From Colwellia psychrerythraea (lineage in GTDB: Bacteria; Pseudomonadota; Gammaproteobacteria; Enterobacterales; Alteromonadaceae): a stretch of 64,000 nt of DNA. Position 1 is the first letter of the stretch; every line of letters begins with the position of its first letter. The notes below the pieces were generated by a model. That model searched no databases. It was not told the origin of the DNA and saw only the letters and a program-made list of their open reading frames with translations. The stretch is taken from positions 420,610 to 484,609 of the forward strand of contig NZ_JQEC01000002.1 in the NCBI RefSeq assembly GCF_000764185.1, read 5' to 3'. This document shows positions 53,759 through 64,000 of the stretch, piece after piece. A program made the translations under genes and the position numbers.

Positions 53759-54025
53759 ATGAAAATTTCTATCGAACTTAGCTTATATCCATTAGCAGAA
53801 GAGCAGTACAAAACTGAAATTTGGGCATTTATCAAAAGGCTTAGAACTGTTGAAGGTTTACAAGTGATAACTAACGGCATGAGTACCCAAGTATTTGGTG
53901 ATTACGATCTAGCAGTCAGCCATGTTATGGCTGAGATAAAACACGTGCATCAAACCACAGGGGCGGCGGTTTTTGTTTGTAAATTTATTAATGGTGATCG
54001 TTCACAAGTAGAAGCGGAAAGTTAA
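53759..54025 (+). CDS. YkoF-like thiamine/HMP-binding protein, single-domain
   Basis: An 88-residue protein resembling one domain of YkoF/MTH1187-type thiamine-binding proteins: ISIELSLYPLAEEQY strand, TVEGLQVITNGMSTQVFGDYD (in two parts), then HTTGA-like AVFVCKFINGDR. There is no signal peptide, so it is cytoplasmic. Its stop overlaps the pnuT start (TAATG). It may hold thiamine or its pyrimidine on the inner side of the membrane and feed the kinase (inference). Confidence 0.75.
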   Translation: MKISIELSLYPLAEEQYKTEIWAFIKRLRTVEGLQVITNGMSTQVFGDYDLAVSHVMAEIKHVHQTTGAAVFVCKFINGDRSQVEAES

Positions 54026-54669
54026 TGTTTGATATATATACCCGTGTTATAGCCGCCTTCCAGCACCTGCCTTGGCTTGAGCTGACCGCTATGTTACTTT
54101 CCCTTGCCTATGTCATTTTAGCTGCAAGAGGCTCTTTATGGTGCTGGCCAGCTGCTTTTATTAGTACCGCGTTATATACTTACATTTTTTATGATGTCTT
54201 GCTGTTAATGGACAGCGCCTTAAACGCTTATTACTTATTTATGGCTGTGTATGGATACTGGCAATGGTCTAAAAATATCAACAATAGCGCCAATAAAAAG
54301 GTTGAGCTAGCAATCGTAAGCTGGGGGCTAAGTTGGCATGTAAAAGCTTGCCTAGTTTTAGCGGTAATTGCGACGATTTTAGGTTATTTGATGGCTACTT
54401 ATACCCCCGCAGATTTTGCCTACCTCGATAGCTTTACTACAGTTTATGCTGTATTCGCTACTTATTTGATTACTCAAAAGGTATTAGAAAACTGGCTCTA
54501 CTGGATTGTTATAGACTTAATTTCTATCTATTTATATATAGAAAAAGGCTTAATACCAACGACAGTGTTGTTCATAATCTTTGTTATAGTTGCCGGTTAC
54601 GGTTATATCAAGTGGCTAAAATCCTATAAGCAGTCGGCAATTGATTTACAGCCAGTAGAAAGTAATTAA
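54025..54669 (+). CDS. pnuT: PnuT-type thiamine transporter (PnuC family)
   Basis: A 214-residue membrane protein with about seven helices of the PnuC fold: LWCWPAAFISTALYTYIFYD, NAYYLFMAVYGYWQW, YLDSFTTVYAVFATYLITQK and NWLYWIVIDLISIYLYIEKG. PnuC members carry nicotinamide riboside; those in TPP-riboswitch operons next to a thiamine kinase are called PnuT and carry thiamine by facilitated diffusion. Assignment to thiamine rests on context. It overlaps the YkoF-like gene by one base. Confidence 0.85.
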   Translation: MFDIYTRVIAAFQHLPWLELTAMLLSLAYVILAARGSLWCWPAAFISTALYTYIFYDVLLLMDSALNAYYLFMAVYGYWQWSKNINNSANKKVELAIVSWGLSWHVKACLVLAVIATILGYLMATYTPADFAYLDSFTTVYAVFATYLITQKVLENWLYWIVIDLISIYLYIEKGLIPTTVLFIIFVIVAGYGYIKWLKSYKQSAIDLQPVESN

Positions 54670-54684
54670 GGCCATCCTCATCAT

Positions 54685-55653
54685 ATGCTTATTCCTATTG
54701 ATGTCATTAACTCACTTAAATCTCTACCCTGTTTTACCGAGGTACGAGCCATTAGTTTATTAGCTAATGGCTTGAGCCAGACAGCACTCAAGGTTACCAC
54801 CGCTACACAGGTGTTTTTTGCCAAAAAGCTTAATGAAGAAACAGCGAGTACAGAAATATCTTGTGCACTGCTTTATGCGGGTTTAAATATCAAAGATGTT
54901 TCAGAGCAACGTATTGAGCAACAGTTAAGCCCGCAGGTCATTTATCATGATCAACACTGGTTAGTGACTGACTTTATTAGCGGACTCACGCTTACCGATA
55001 CAAAGCTCAACAATGATAGAAAAATTTCAATTGCACTTAACATGATGGCAGAGTTACACCAATTTCCACTGGAACTTGCAAAGTATCCTATTCCGTTACT
55101 AATTCCTACTTGTTCGGTTAAGCGCTTATTGACGAAACCAGCTCCCTTTCTGATTTCACACAGTTGTACCTTAGACAAAGTGACCAAGTCACTGTCAGCC
55201 AGTATTAACAGTCTAATTTTGGATTCAACGAGCTCTAACGTAATTTGTCACGGTGACTTGAACTTAACAAATATATTGCTAGATGATGGCCAAAGGCCTT
55301 GGTTAATAGATTTTGAATGTGCTCATGTAGCGCCAGAGGAATTCGACTTAGCTATGTTTATCGCTGTCAACAATATTGCTGACCAATATATCACTAAAAT
55401 TGTGGCTGAATATATGAGTTTAGTTCCCGGTTACCGACCAAATAGGAACTTATTAAACTACTATATTCTTTATAGCCTTTATATAAATGGCTTATGGTAC
55501 TTTGATAATATAGATCCGCTTGAGCCTGACAACCCAATGTATGCCTTAGGTATTGAGCAGTGGTCCGCATTCGACATTTTTACTAATGAACACGCCATTG
55601 CTGTTCCAAAATTAATGTCGATAATCAATGGCGGTGTGGATGAAAGAAGATAA
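54685..55653 (+). CDS. Phosphotransferase-family kinase, likely thiamine kinase
   Basis: A 322-residue APH/choline-kinase fold protein. The catalytic loop is VICHGDLNLTNILLDDG; the metal-binding motif is WLIDFECAHVAPEEFDLAMF. It lies 15 bases after pnuT in the riboswitch-controlled operon, so it probably phosphorylates incoming thiamine, trapping it inside the cell. The family also includes aminoglycoside and choline kinases, so substrate is an inference from context. A strong shared terminator follows. Confidence 0.8.
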   Translation: MLIPIDVINSLKSLPCFTEVRAISLLANGLSQTALKVTTATQVFFAKKLNEETASTEISCALLYAGLNIKDVSEQRIEQQLSPQVIYHDQHWLVTDFISGLTLTDTKLNNDRKISIALNMMAELHQFPLELAKYPIPLLIPTCSVKRLLTKPAPFLISHSCTLDKVTKSLSASINSLILDSTSSNVICHGDLNLTNILLDDGQRPWLIDFECAHVAPEEFDLAMFIAVNNIADQYITKIVAEYMSLVPGYRPNRNLLNYYILYSLYINGLWYFDNIDPLEPDNPMYALGIEQWSAFDIFTNEHAIAVPKLMSIINGGVDERR

Positions 55654-55746
55654 AATTATTAGCTAATATCGAATTTACTGAACGTATAGTTTCTTTTTAT
55701 CTCTTCCTAATTTTCATACGCAAACTAAATAACTTACCAGACACAA

Positions 55747-55781
55747 AAAAGCCGCTTTACTAAAAGAGTAAAGCGGCTTTT
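55747..55781. terminator. Bidirectional terminator between thiamine and atp operons
   Basis: A perfect 15-bp stem, AAAAGCCGCTTTACT (55747-55761) with AGTAAAGCGGCTTTT (55767-55781), has a 5-base loop and A/T runs on both sides. It is 135 bases past the atpC stop on the minus strand. Confidence 0.9.
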
Positions 55782-55916
55782 CTAATTCTGATTCTATGTT
55801 CACTTCTTAACTCTATTTACTTCTCTTCTCTTCTCTTATTAAAGGTAAGGTAAGAAAAGTTAAAGTCAGAAATCACTAAACCTAAAGGTATAACTAGTTA
55901 CTAAAGTAGCTAATTA

Positions 55917-56339
55917 TTATGCTTTCTTGCTAGTCGCTTGGATAACGCGTAATTGCGCTTCCGCACGAGCTAATTCAACAGAAACAGCTGCATAGTCAAC
56001 ATCAACACCATTGGCGTTCATGTTTGCTTCTGCACGTTGTTTCGCTTCAAGAGCCGCTTGCTCATCCAAGTCCGCAGCACGTGTAGCAACATCTGCTAAT
56101 ACGATAACGTTATTTGGTTGAACTTCTAACATACCACCAGAAAGATAGATTACTTCTTCAGTACCATCTTCTTTGGTGATTAATGCCATACCAGGTTTTA
56201 GTGAGGTCAATAAAGGTGCATGACCAGGCATAATACCTAGCTCACCTTCACTACCTGTGATCTGTAATGATTTAATGCTACCAGAAAATAAGCTTTCTTC
56301 TGCACTAACAACATTTAGATTTACAGTAAATAATGCCAT
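55917..56339 (-). CDS. atpC: ATP synthase epsilon subunit
   Basis: A 140-residue F1 epsilon subunit: [52 protein letters not shown] and a two-helix C-terminus ([16 protein letters not shown]). It sits on the central stalk and restrains ATP hydrolysis. Last gene of the operon. Confidence 0.97.
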   Translation of the reverse strand: MALFTVNLNVVSAEESLFSGSIKSLQITGSEGELGIMPGHAPLLTSLKPGMALITKEDGTEEVIYLSGGMLEVQPNNVIVLADVATRAADLDEQAALEAKQRAEANMNANGVDVDYAAVSVELARAEAQLRVIQATSKKA

Positions 56340-56397
56340 TTGAGTCGACCTCTATTACTGTAAGCACTTACACAAAGCATAAATGCTTACTAGTTGA

Positions 56398-57804
<1,407 letters not shown>

Positions 57805-57885
57805 TTAGCTAAGCTTCGCTTTAGCTAACTTTTCGTTAAATTACGAAAATTGTTATCAGATTACTTCGTTACCGAACTATTCTGT

Positions 57886-58749
57886 TTACCCTACCGCAGC
57901 TGCACCAGCAACAATCTCACCCAATTCTTGAGTGATTGCCGCTTGACGCGCTTTGTTGTATACCAATTGAAGATCGTCGATTAAATCGCCCGCATTATCT
58001 GTTGCGGCCTTCATTGAAACCATACGAGATGCTTGTTCACAAGCAATATTTTCAACAACACCTTGGTATACTTGGGATTCAATATAACGAACTAATAATT
58101 GATCTAACAATGAGTTAGCATCAGGTTCGTAGATATAATCCCAACGATGACTAATTGCTTTGTCATCTGATTTAGGTAGAGGTAACAATTGATCAATTGT
58201 CGGCTCTTGCGTCATAGTGTTAACAAATTTGTTAAACACAACGTATAACCTATCAATTTCACCGTTATCATAAGCTTTAAGCATTACTGCAACACTACCA
58301 ACTAAGTCAGTTAGTGAAGGAGCATCGCCTAAACCCGATATCTGTGCAGATACTTTAGCGCCCATATTGTTGAAGAATGATGCGGCTTTAGAGCCTATTA
58401 CAGCAAATTCAACTTCAGCGCCTGATGCTTGCTTTTCAGCAGCATCAGCAAGTACTTTCTTAAATAAATTAATATTTAAGCCACCACACAAACCACGATC
58501 ACTTGAGACAACAATGTAGCCAACACGCTTAGCTTCACGTTCTTCCATATAAGGATGACGATATTCTAAGTTACCAAGCGCGATATGACCGATCACATTT
58601 CGTATATTTGTCGCATATGGACGAGAGGCTGCCATGCCATCTTGCGCTTTGCGCATTTTACTAGCGGCAACCATTTCCATAGCGCTTGTGATCTTTTGAG
58701 TGCCTTTAACACTCGCAATCTTGGTTTTTATTTCTTTACCAACGGCCAT
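57886..58749 (-). CDS. atpG: ATP synthase gamma subunit
   Basis: A 287-residue F1 gamma subunit: the N-terminal rotor helix ([31 protein letters not shown]), [13 protein letters not shown], and the C-terminal helix ending [15 protein letters not shown]. It forms the rotating shaft linking the c-ring to the catalytic hexamer. 102 bases separate it from atpD. Confidence 0.98.
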   Translation of the reverse strand: MAVGKEIKTKIASVKGTQKITSAMEMVAASKMRKAQDGMAASRPYATNIRNVIGHIALGNLEYRHPYMEEREAKRVGYIVVSSDRGLCGGLNINLFKKVLADAAEKQASGAEVEFAVIGSKAASFFNNMGAKVSAQISGLGDAPSLTDLVGSVAVMLKAYDNGEIDRLYVVFNKFVNTMTQEPTIDQLLPLPKSDDKAISHRWDYIYEPDANSLLDQLLVRYIESQVYQGVVENIACEQASRMVSMKAATDNAGDLIDDLQLVYNKARQAAITQELGEIVAGAAAVG

Positions 58750-58787
58750 GACTCTTCTCCGAAAACGTTACTTAATTAAAGACTCGA

Positions 58788-60329
58788 TTACCAAGATTGA
58801 GTTGACTTGAATAACTCAAGTGCTTTGTTCAAACCTGCTTCAATATCTTTACTGTAATCACCCTTTTCGTTGATAGTAGCCATCAACTCAGCATGCTCAT
58901 TGTTTACATAAGTATGTAAAGCCGCTTCACAATCAACAATTTTGTTGATAGCAACGTCAGTTAAATAGCCTTTTTCTGCGGCAAATAATGACACTGCTGT
59001 TTCAGCGATTGACAATGGGCTGTATTGCTTTTGCTTCATCAATTCAGTAACGCGTTGACCATGTTCTAATTGAGCACGAGTTGCGTCATCTAAATCAGAT
59101 GCAAATTGAGCAAATGCTGCTAATTCAGCATATTGAGCTAGAGCTAAACGAATACCGCCACCAAGTTTTTTGATGATCTTCGTTTGCGCAGCACCACCAA
59201 CACGAGATACTGAAATACCAGCGTTAACTGCAGGACGGATGCCTGAGTTAAATAGGTTAGATTCTAAGAAAATCTGACCATCGGTAATTGAGATTACGTT
59301 TGTTGGTACGAAAGCAGATACATCACCCGCTTGCGTTTCAATAATTGGTAATGCAGTTAATGAACCTGTTTTACCTTTTACTTCACCGTTAGTGAATTTT
59401 TCAACGTATGCTTCGTTTACACGAGCAGCACGTTCTAATAATCTACTATGAAGGTAGAATACATCACCTGGGTAGGCTTCACGGCCTGGCGGACGACGTA
59501 AAAGTAAAGAAATTTGACGGTAAGCAACTGCTTGCTTAGACAAATCATCATATACGATTAGTGCATCTTCACCGCGGTCACGGAAGTATTCACCCATAGA
59601 ACAACCAGCATATGGTGCTAGGTATTGTAGCGCTGCAGCTTCAGAAGCTGAGGCAACAACAACAATAGTGTTTGCTAAAGCGCCATGCTCTTCTAAGTTA
59701 CGAACAAGGTTCGCTACTGTTGAAGCTTTCTGACCGATAGCAACGTATACACACTTAATACCAGTGTCTTTTTGGTTGATGATAGCGTCAATTGCAATCG
59801 CTGATTTACCGATTTGACGGTCACCAATGATTAATTCACGTTGGCCACGACCAATTGGAATCATAGAATCGATAGACTTGATACCAGTTTGCACTGGTTG
59901 GTCTACTGATTTACGTTCGATTACACCTGGAGCAACAACTTCTACTGGAGAGAAGCCATCATTTTCAACTGGGCCTTTGCCATCAATTGGTTCACCAAGA
60001 GTGTTTACAACGCGGCCTAATAAACCACGTCCTACTGGTACTTCTAAAATACGACCAGTACCTTTAACTTTTTGGCCTTCCGCTAAATCAGCGTAAGGAC
60101 CCATTACTACCGCACCTACCGAATCACGGTCAAGGTTTAACGCGATAGCAAAACGGCTACCAGGAAGTTCGATCATTTCACCTTGCATTACATCGGCAAG
60201 GCCATTAATACGAATAATACCATCTGTTACAGAAACGATAGTACCTTCGTTACGAGCTTCGCTGACAACGTTAAACTGTTCAATTCTATTCTTGATCAGT
60301 TCAGCGATTTCAGTGGAATTCAGTTGCAT
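58788..60329 (-). CDS. atpA: ATP synthase alpha subunit
   Basis: A 513-residue regulatory F1 subunit: start [19 protein letters not shown], Walker A variant [15 protein letters not shown] (E. coli has GDRQTGKTA), [37 protein letters not shown], and [11 protein letters not shown]. It alternates with beta in the F1 hexamer. 38 bases separate it from atpG. Confidence 0.98.
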   Translation of the reverse strand: MQLNSTEIAELIKNRIEQFNVVSEARNEGTIVSVTDGIIRINGLADVMQGEMIELPGSRFAIALNLDRDSVGAVVMGPYADLAEGQKVKGTGRILEVPVGRGLLGRVVNTLGEPIDGKGPVENDGFSPVEVVAPGVIERKSVDQPVQTGIKSIDSMIPIGRGQRELIIGDRQIGKSAIAIDAIINQKDTGIKCVYVAIGQKASTVANLVRNLEEHGALANTIVVVASASEAAALQYLAPYAGCSMGEYFRDRGEDALIVYDDLSKQAVAYRQISLLLRRPPGREAYPGDVFYLHSRLLERAARVNEAYVEKFTNGEVKGKTGSLTALPIIETQAGDVSAFVPTNVISITDGQIFLESNLFNSGIRPAVNAGISVSRVGGAAQTKIIKKLGGGIRLALAQYAELAAFAQFASDLDDATRAQLEHGQRVTELMKQKQYSPLSIAETAVSLFAAEKGYLTDVAINKIVDCEAALHTYVNNEHAELMATINEKGDYSKDIEAGLNKALELFKSTQSW

Positions 60330-60344
60330 GCTCTGTTCCCTTAT

Positions 60345-60878
60345 CTAAGATTGTAGTGTTGTTGCTAAGCGGTTCAATTTACCTTTGATAGAACCATCTA
60401 TTACCATGTCACCAGCTTTAATTACTAAACCGGAAACGATACTCGCATCAACAAAACAATTAAGCTTTACTTTACGTGCCAAGCGCTTTTCAAGCGCGGC
60501 GCTTAATGTTGTTTTTTGCTCTGCAGTTACTTCTACCGCAGAGGTTACATCCACAGAGATTTCTTGATCAAAGTCAGCTTTTAATGCTATAAATTGCTCA
60601 AGAACTTGTGGTAGCACCAACAAACGTTCGTTTTGTGCCATAACTTTCAAAAAGTTTTGGCATTCGCTATTTATTTGTTCACCACAAACATTTAAAAACA
60701 ATATTTGTGCTTGCTCTACTGAAGCACCGCCAGAGATATAACCAGAAACGGTTGTATCTTTAGCAACTTCAGCTGCAAATGTTAACTGGACTAACCAATC
60801 ATCCATTGCTTTAGCTTCAACAGCAAAATCGAACGCTGCTTTAGCGTAAGGACGAGCGACAGTTGTCAATTCAGACAT
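60345..60878 (-). CDS. atpH: ATP synthase delta subunit
   Basis: A 177-residue OSCP/delta subunit: TVARPYAKAAFDFAVE at the start, helical N-domain, then the beta-type C-domain VDVTSAVEVTAEQKTTL, GLVIKAGDMVIDGSIKGKLN. It ties the b stalk to the top of F1. 15 bases upstream of atpA. Confidence 0.97.
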   Translation of the reverse strand: MSELTTVARPYAKAAFDFAVEAKAMDDWLVQLTFAAEVAKDTTVSGYISGGASVEQAQILFLNVCGEQINSECQNFLKVMAQNERLLVLPQVLEQFIALKADFDQEISVDVTSAVEVTAEQKTTLSAALEKRLARKVKLNCFVDASIVSGLVIKAGDMVIDGSIKGKLNRLATTLQS

Positions 60879-60890
60879 AGCTCTTTCCTC

Positions 60891-61361
60891 TTAAAGTTCA
60901 GCGACGAGTTTATCTAAGATGTCGCTGTGTGCAGCGCCATCAATTGAACGCTCAAGAATTTTCTCGGCACCGGCAATAGCAAGAATTGCAACTTCTTTGC
61001 GTAATTCTTCTCTCGCTCGGTTACGTTCGGTTTCAATTTCCGCATGACCAGTTGCTAAGATTCTTTCTTTCTCAGCTTGTGCTTTGCCAGCTGTTTCTTC
61101 AACAATTTTTGCTTCAAGTTTTTTAGCAGCATCAACAATAGATGCAGCTTGAACTTTAGCTTCTTTAAGTTGAGCTGTAGCTTTTTCTTGAGCAAGCTCA
61201 AGATCTTTAGCAGCACGGTCTGACGCAGCAAGACCATCAGCAATAGTTGCTTGACGTTCTTCGATGGCACCAATAATTGGTGGCCATACATACTTCATAC
61301 AGAATATTACAAATACGACAAACGCAATTAATTGGCCAACTAGGGTCAGATTAATATCCAT
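60891..61361 (-). CDS. atpF: ATP synthase subunit b
   Basis: A 156-residue b subunit: one membrane helix at the N-terminus ([20 protein letters not shown]), then [19 protein letters not shown] and a long charged coiled coil rich in Ala, Glu and Lys. It forms the peripheral stalk holding F1 still. 12 bases upstream of atpH. Confidence 0.97.
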   Translation of the reverse strand: MDINLTLVGQLIAFVVFVIFCMKYVWPPIIGAIEERQATIADGLAASDRAAKDLELAQEKATAQLKEAKVQAASIVDAAKKLEAKIVEETAGKAQAEKERILATGHAEIETERNRAREELRKEVAILAIAGAEKILERSIDGAAHSDILDKLVAEL

Positions 61362-61408
61362 TGTGCGTACCTCCTATCAATTATTCGTTTAAAAAAAAAG
61401 TGGTAAAA

Positions 61409-62644
<1,236 letters not shown>

Positions 62645-63031
62645 TTACCGCTGCTGCTTGATAATAAACGGCGTTATTATCGGCAAAGCCATAACTAAAC
62701 AAAACATACTAAAAAAGGCCAGTGGACTTATTACTACATACTTAATTGTTAAACCAAGCAATAGTGCCATTAACGCCATTTTCAGTTTTACGCCACTAAA
62801 GAAAGACTCAACGACTTGCTTTGACGCTCTTGCACCAGCAAACTTAAATGCTTTATATGCGAATAATATATTGGGTAGTATCCCAATAGCTCCACCTAAT
62901 GCGGCGGATTTTGCGGATTCAAATCCCCAAATAAAATATGTTATCAGTGAAACAACGAGAGTAATTACGGTTATCAAAGCGATTTGAGTATAGGCAAATT
63001 TCCGCCCTGGCTTTGTAAGTTCATTTCTCAT
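62645..63031 (-). CDS. atpI: ATP synthase-associated protein AtpI
   Basis: A 128-residue protein with four predicted helices (IALITVITLVVSLITYFIWG, LGGAIGILPNILFAYKAF, LKMALMALLLGLTIKYVVI and the C-terminal pair). AtpI assists c-ring assembly and possibly magnesium uptake and is the usual first gene of the operon. No ribosome site is obvious before the ATG. Confidence 0.92.
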   Translation of the reverse strand: MRNELTKPGRKFAYTQIALITVITLVVSLITYFIWGFESAKSAALGGAIGILPNILFAYKAFKFAGARASKQVVESFFSGVKLKMALMALLLGLTIKYVVISPLAFFSMFCLVMALPIITPFIIKQQR

Positions 63032-63116
63032 AGTTTTATAGTTTTCTTATACGAGATAATTCGTATGAGTCACTGATTTTTTAAAGTAAAAACTTTAAGT
63101 CTAAAAAGTTTGCGCA

Positions 63117-63144
63117 AGTATACTTAACTTGTCCGTTTTTGCAA
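63117..63144 (-). promoter_or_regulatory. Sigma-70 promoter of the atp operon
   Basis: On the minus strand TTGCAA (63139-63144) is 16 bases from TATACT (63117-63122). Transcription would begin near 63110. The leader then contains a small hairpin ATACGA/TCGTAT (63049-63066). A CGCAC/GTGCG inverted repeat (63162-63178) lies just upstream of the -35. Confidence 0.7.
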
Positions 63145-63699
63145 GATATAAGGGCATTACACGCACTATATTTGTGCGAATAATTTATATTCACTAATGA
63201 AATACTATTTAAAATTGACTTAAATCTTAGTTATATTTATAAGCGCCTTAACAGCGTAATTAGCAATTTTATTTGATTAAGACACTATGACCATCGAATA
63301 TTTTTATGGCTTCATAATTGGACGATAGGGTACAATTATGGGACCCCAGCAATATCGTCTTCATATATCACTTTTTAAAGTTAAATAAGATTATTTAAAC
63401 ACTCTATTATCTGCACTTCTACAAACTCACAGTCTCTAGCTACTTTTAATACAAGACCATTACTTGCTTCGATAACATTATATTTACAGCAACTATTATC
63501 TATATGCACATATTAGTTAATTGCTACTAGAGTAGTGTTGAGTAATTTAAATCACCAAATAAAAATATTTCTAATATATTCCTTTGAGGTTTTGAACTTT
63601 ATTAGAAATTATCTATCTTGAATATCGTCAGCCACATGTGCTTAACCGATATTAGTCGAATTTTTACCCGTTCAAAATTCTTCTAACGCCAACAAAGAC
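63145..63699. other. Intergenic region between atp promoter and 5S relic
   Basis: About 555 AT-rich bases with no credible ORF. One nested inverted repeat is present: GACGATA (63321-63327) with TATCGTC (63353-63359), inner GGGT/ACCC. No gid or par genes, common upstream of atpI elsewhere, are present. Confidence 0.5.
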
Positions 63700-63800
63700 A
63701 AAAAACATCGGATGAGCTACGGATCGCAGTTAAAGTTAGCAATGTTCTACGCTCACATGGGCATGTTTAATAACAGTTACACTACCATAGCCTGAACTGA
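63700..63800 (-). pseudogene. Decayed tandem copy of the 5S rRNA 3' part and its terminator
   Basis: Plus-strand bases 63733-63760 (AGTTAGCAATGTTCTACGCT then CACATGGG) match the intact 5S at 63876-63905 with few changes. ACACTACCAT (63780-63789) matches 63912-63921 after an insertion. On the other side AAAAAAC (63700-63706) and GCTACGG (63716-63722) match the intact terminator's arms. Order and spacing are as in the live unit, so the whole 5S-terminator block was duplicated and then decayed. Confidence 0.75.
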
Positions 63801-63822
63801 ATTTTATCAAATCCCAGAAAGC

Positions 63823-63851
63823 AAAAAACCCGTAGCGCAAGCTACGGGTTT
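63823..63851 (-). terminator. Terminator of the rRNA operon
   Basis: A perfect 11-bp stem, AAACCCGTAGC (63826-63836) with GCTACGGGTTT (63841-63851), has a GCAA loop. Read on the minus strand it is followed by T6. Confidence 0.9.
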
Positions 63852-63874
63852 CTCAGTGCCTAAGCACAAATTAG

Positions 63875-63993
63875 AAGTCTAGCAATGTCCTACTCTCACA
63901 TGGGAACTCCCACACTACCATCGGCGCAACTGCGTTTCACTTCTGAGTTCGGAAAGGGATCAGGTGGGACCACAGCGCTATTGTCGCTAAACA
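63875..63993 (-). rRNA. rrf: 5S ribosomal RNA
   Basis: About 119 bases on the minus strand with 5S hallmarks: GTGGTCCCACCTGA, CCGAACTCAGAAGTGAAACG, GCGCCGATGGTAGTGTGGG and GAGAGTAGGACA. Terminal helix I forms between TTTAGCGA near the 5' end and TTGCTAGA near the 3' end. It is the last gene of an rRNA operon whose 23S and 16S would lie beyond the window's right edge. Ends are placed by helix I and are accurate to a few bases. Confidence 0.93.
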
Positions 63994-64000
63994 AAAAAGG

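Noticed and set aside
55815..55840. Short CTTCT repeat tract downstream of atpC
   Set aside because: Only about four imperfect units in noncoding DNA; not enough to claim phase variation or a functional repeat.

Overview
The window looks like a stretch of chromosome from a cold-adapted marine gammaproteobacterium of the Alteromonadales, most probably Colwellia or a close relative. This is inferred from the AT-rich DNA, the gammaproteobacterial gene orders (cyaY-lipoprotein-dapF-DUF484-HAD-uvrD, hemCDXY, atpIBEFHAGDC), a PEP-CTERM protein, many surface lipoproteins and TonB/OmpA proteins, a cis/trans fatty-acid isomerase, and a thiamine operon of TonB receptor, YkoF-like protein and PnuT. No database search was possible.

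Positions 1-24.7 kb are mostly envelope and accessory genes: a truncated hypothetical protein, yceH, a PEP-CTERM secreted protein with a possible sigma-54 promoter, an outer-membrane protein, an MscS channel, a degenerate GGDEF protein and a histidine kinase. The central feature is a tandem duplication of a two-gene cassette, each an OmpA-like protein followed by a giant BIG2-repeat lipoprotein (about 19 and 16 repeats). The two cassettes have clearly diverged as proteins but keep an identical promoter/leader of 68 bases. A lipoprotein amidohydrolase follows. A regulator with a cysteine cluster then faces an FMN-reductase/VOC/VOC operon across an intergenic region carrying TTAAGTAAA repeats.

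Positions 24.7-47.3 kb run from a MITE-like inverted-repeat element through cti, a prolyl oligopeptidase, a 35-residue Cys/Gly-rich protein outside normal ORF size limits, a nuclease, recQ, rarD and a REC-REC-GGDEF regulator. Then comes the minus-strand yifL/lptM-like-dapF-DUF484-yigB group, with uvrD behind its own SOS box and without the xerC gene often found between DUF484 and yigB. The divergent plus-strand genes are cyaY and hemC-hemD-hemX-hemY, followed by a DUF3565 gene and an FG-GAP secreted protein.

Positions 47.4-64 kb hold a transporter-like hybrid sensor kinase, a TPP-riboswitch-led thiamine uptake and salvage operon (TonB receptor, YkoF-like binding protein, PnuT, kinase), the complete nine-gene ATP synthase operon on the minus strand, and the 3' end of a minus-strand rRNA operon (5S). 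Beyond the 5S terminator is a decayed tandem copy of the 5S-plus-terminator unit. Three relatives of the MITE-like element lie near 24.8, 40.4 and 51.0 kb.
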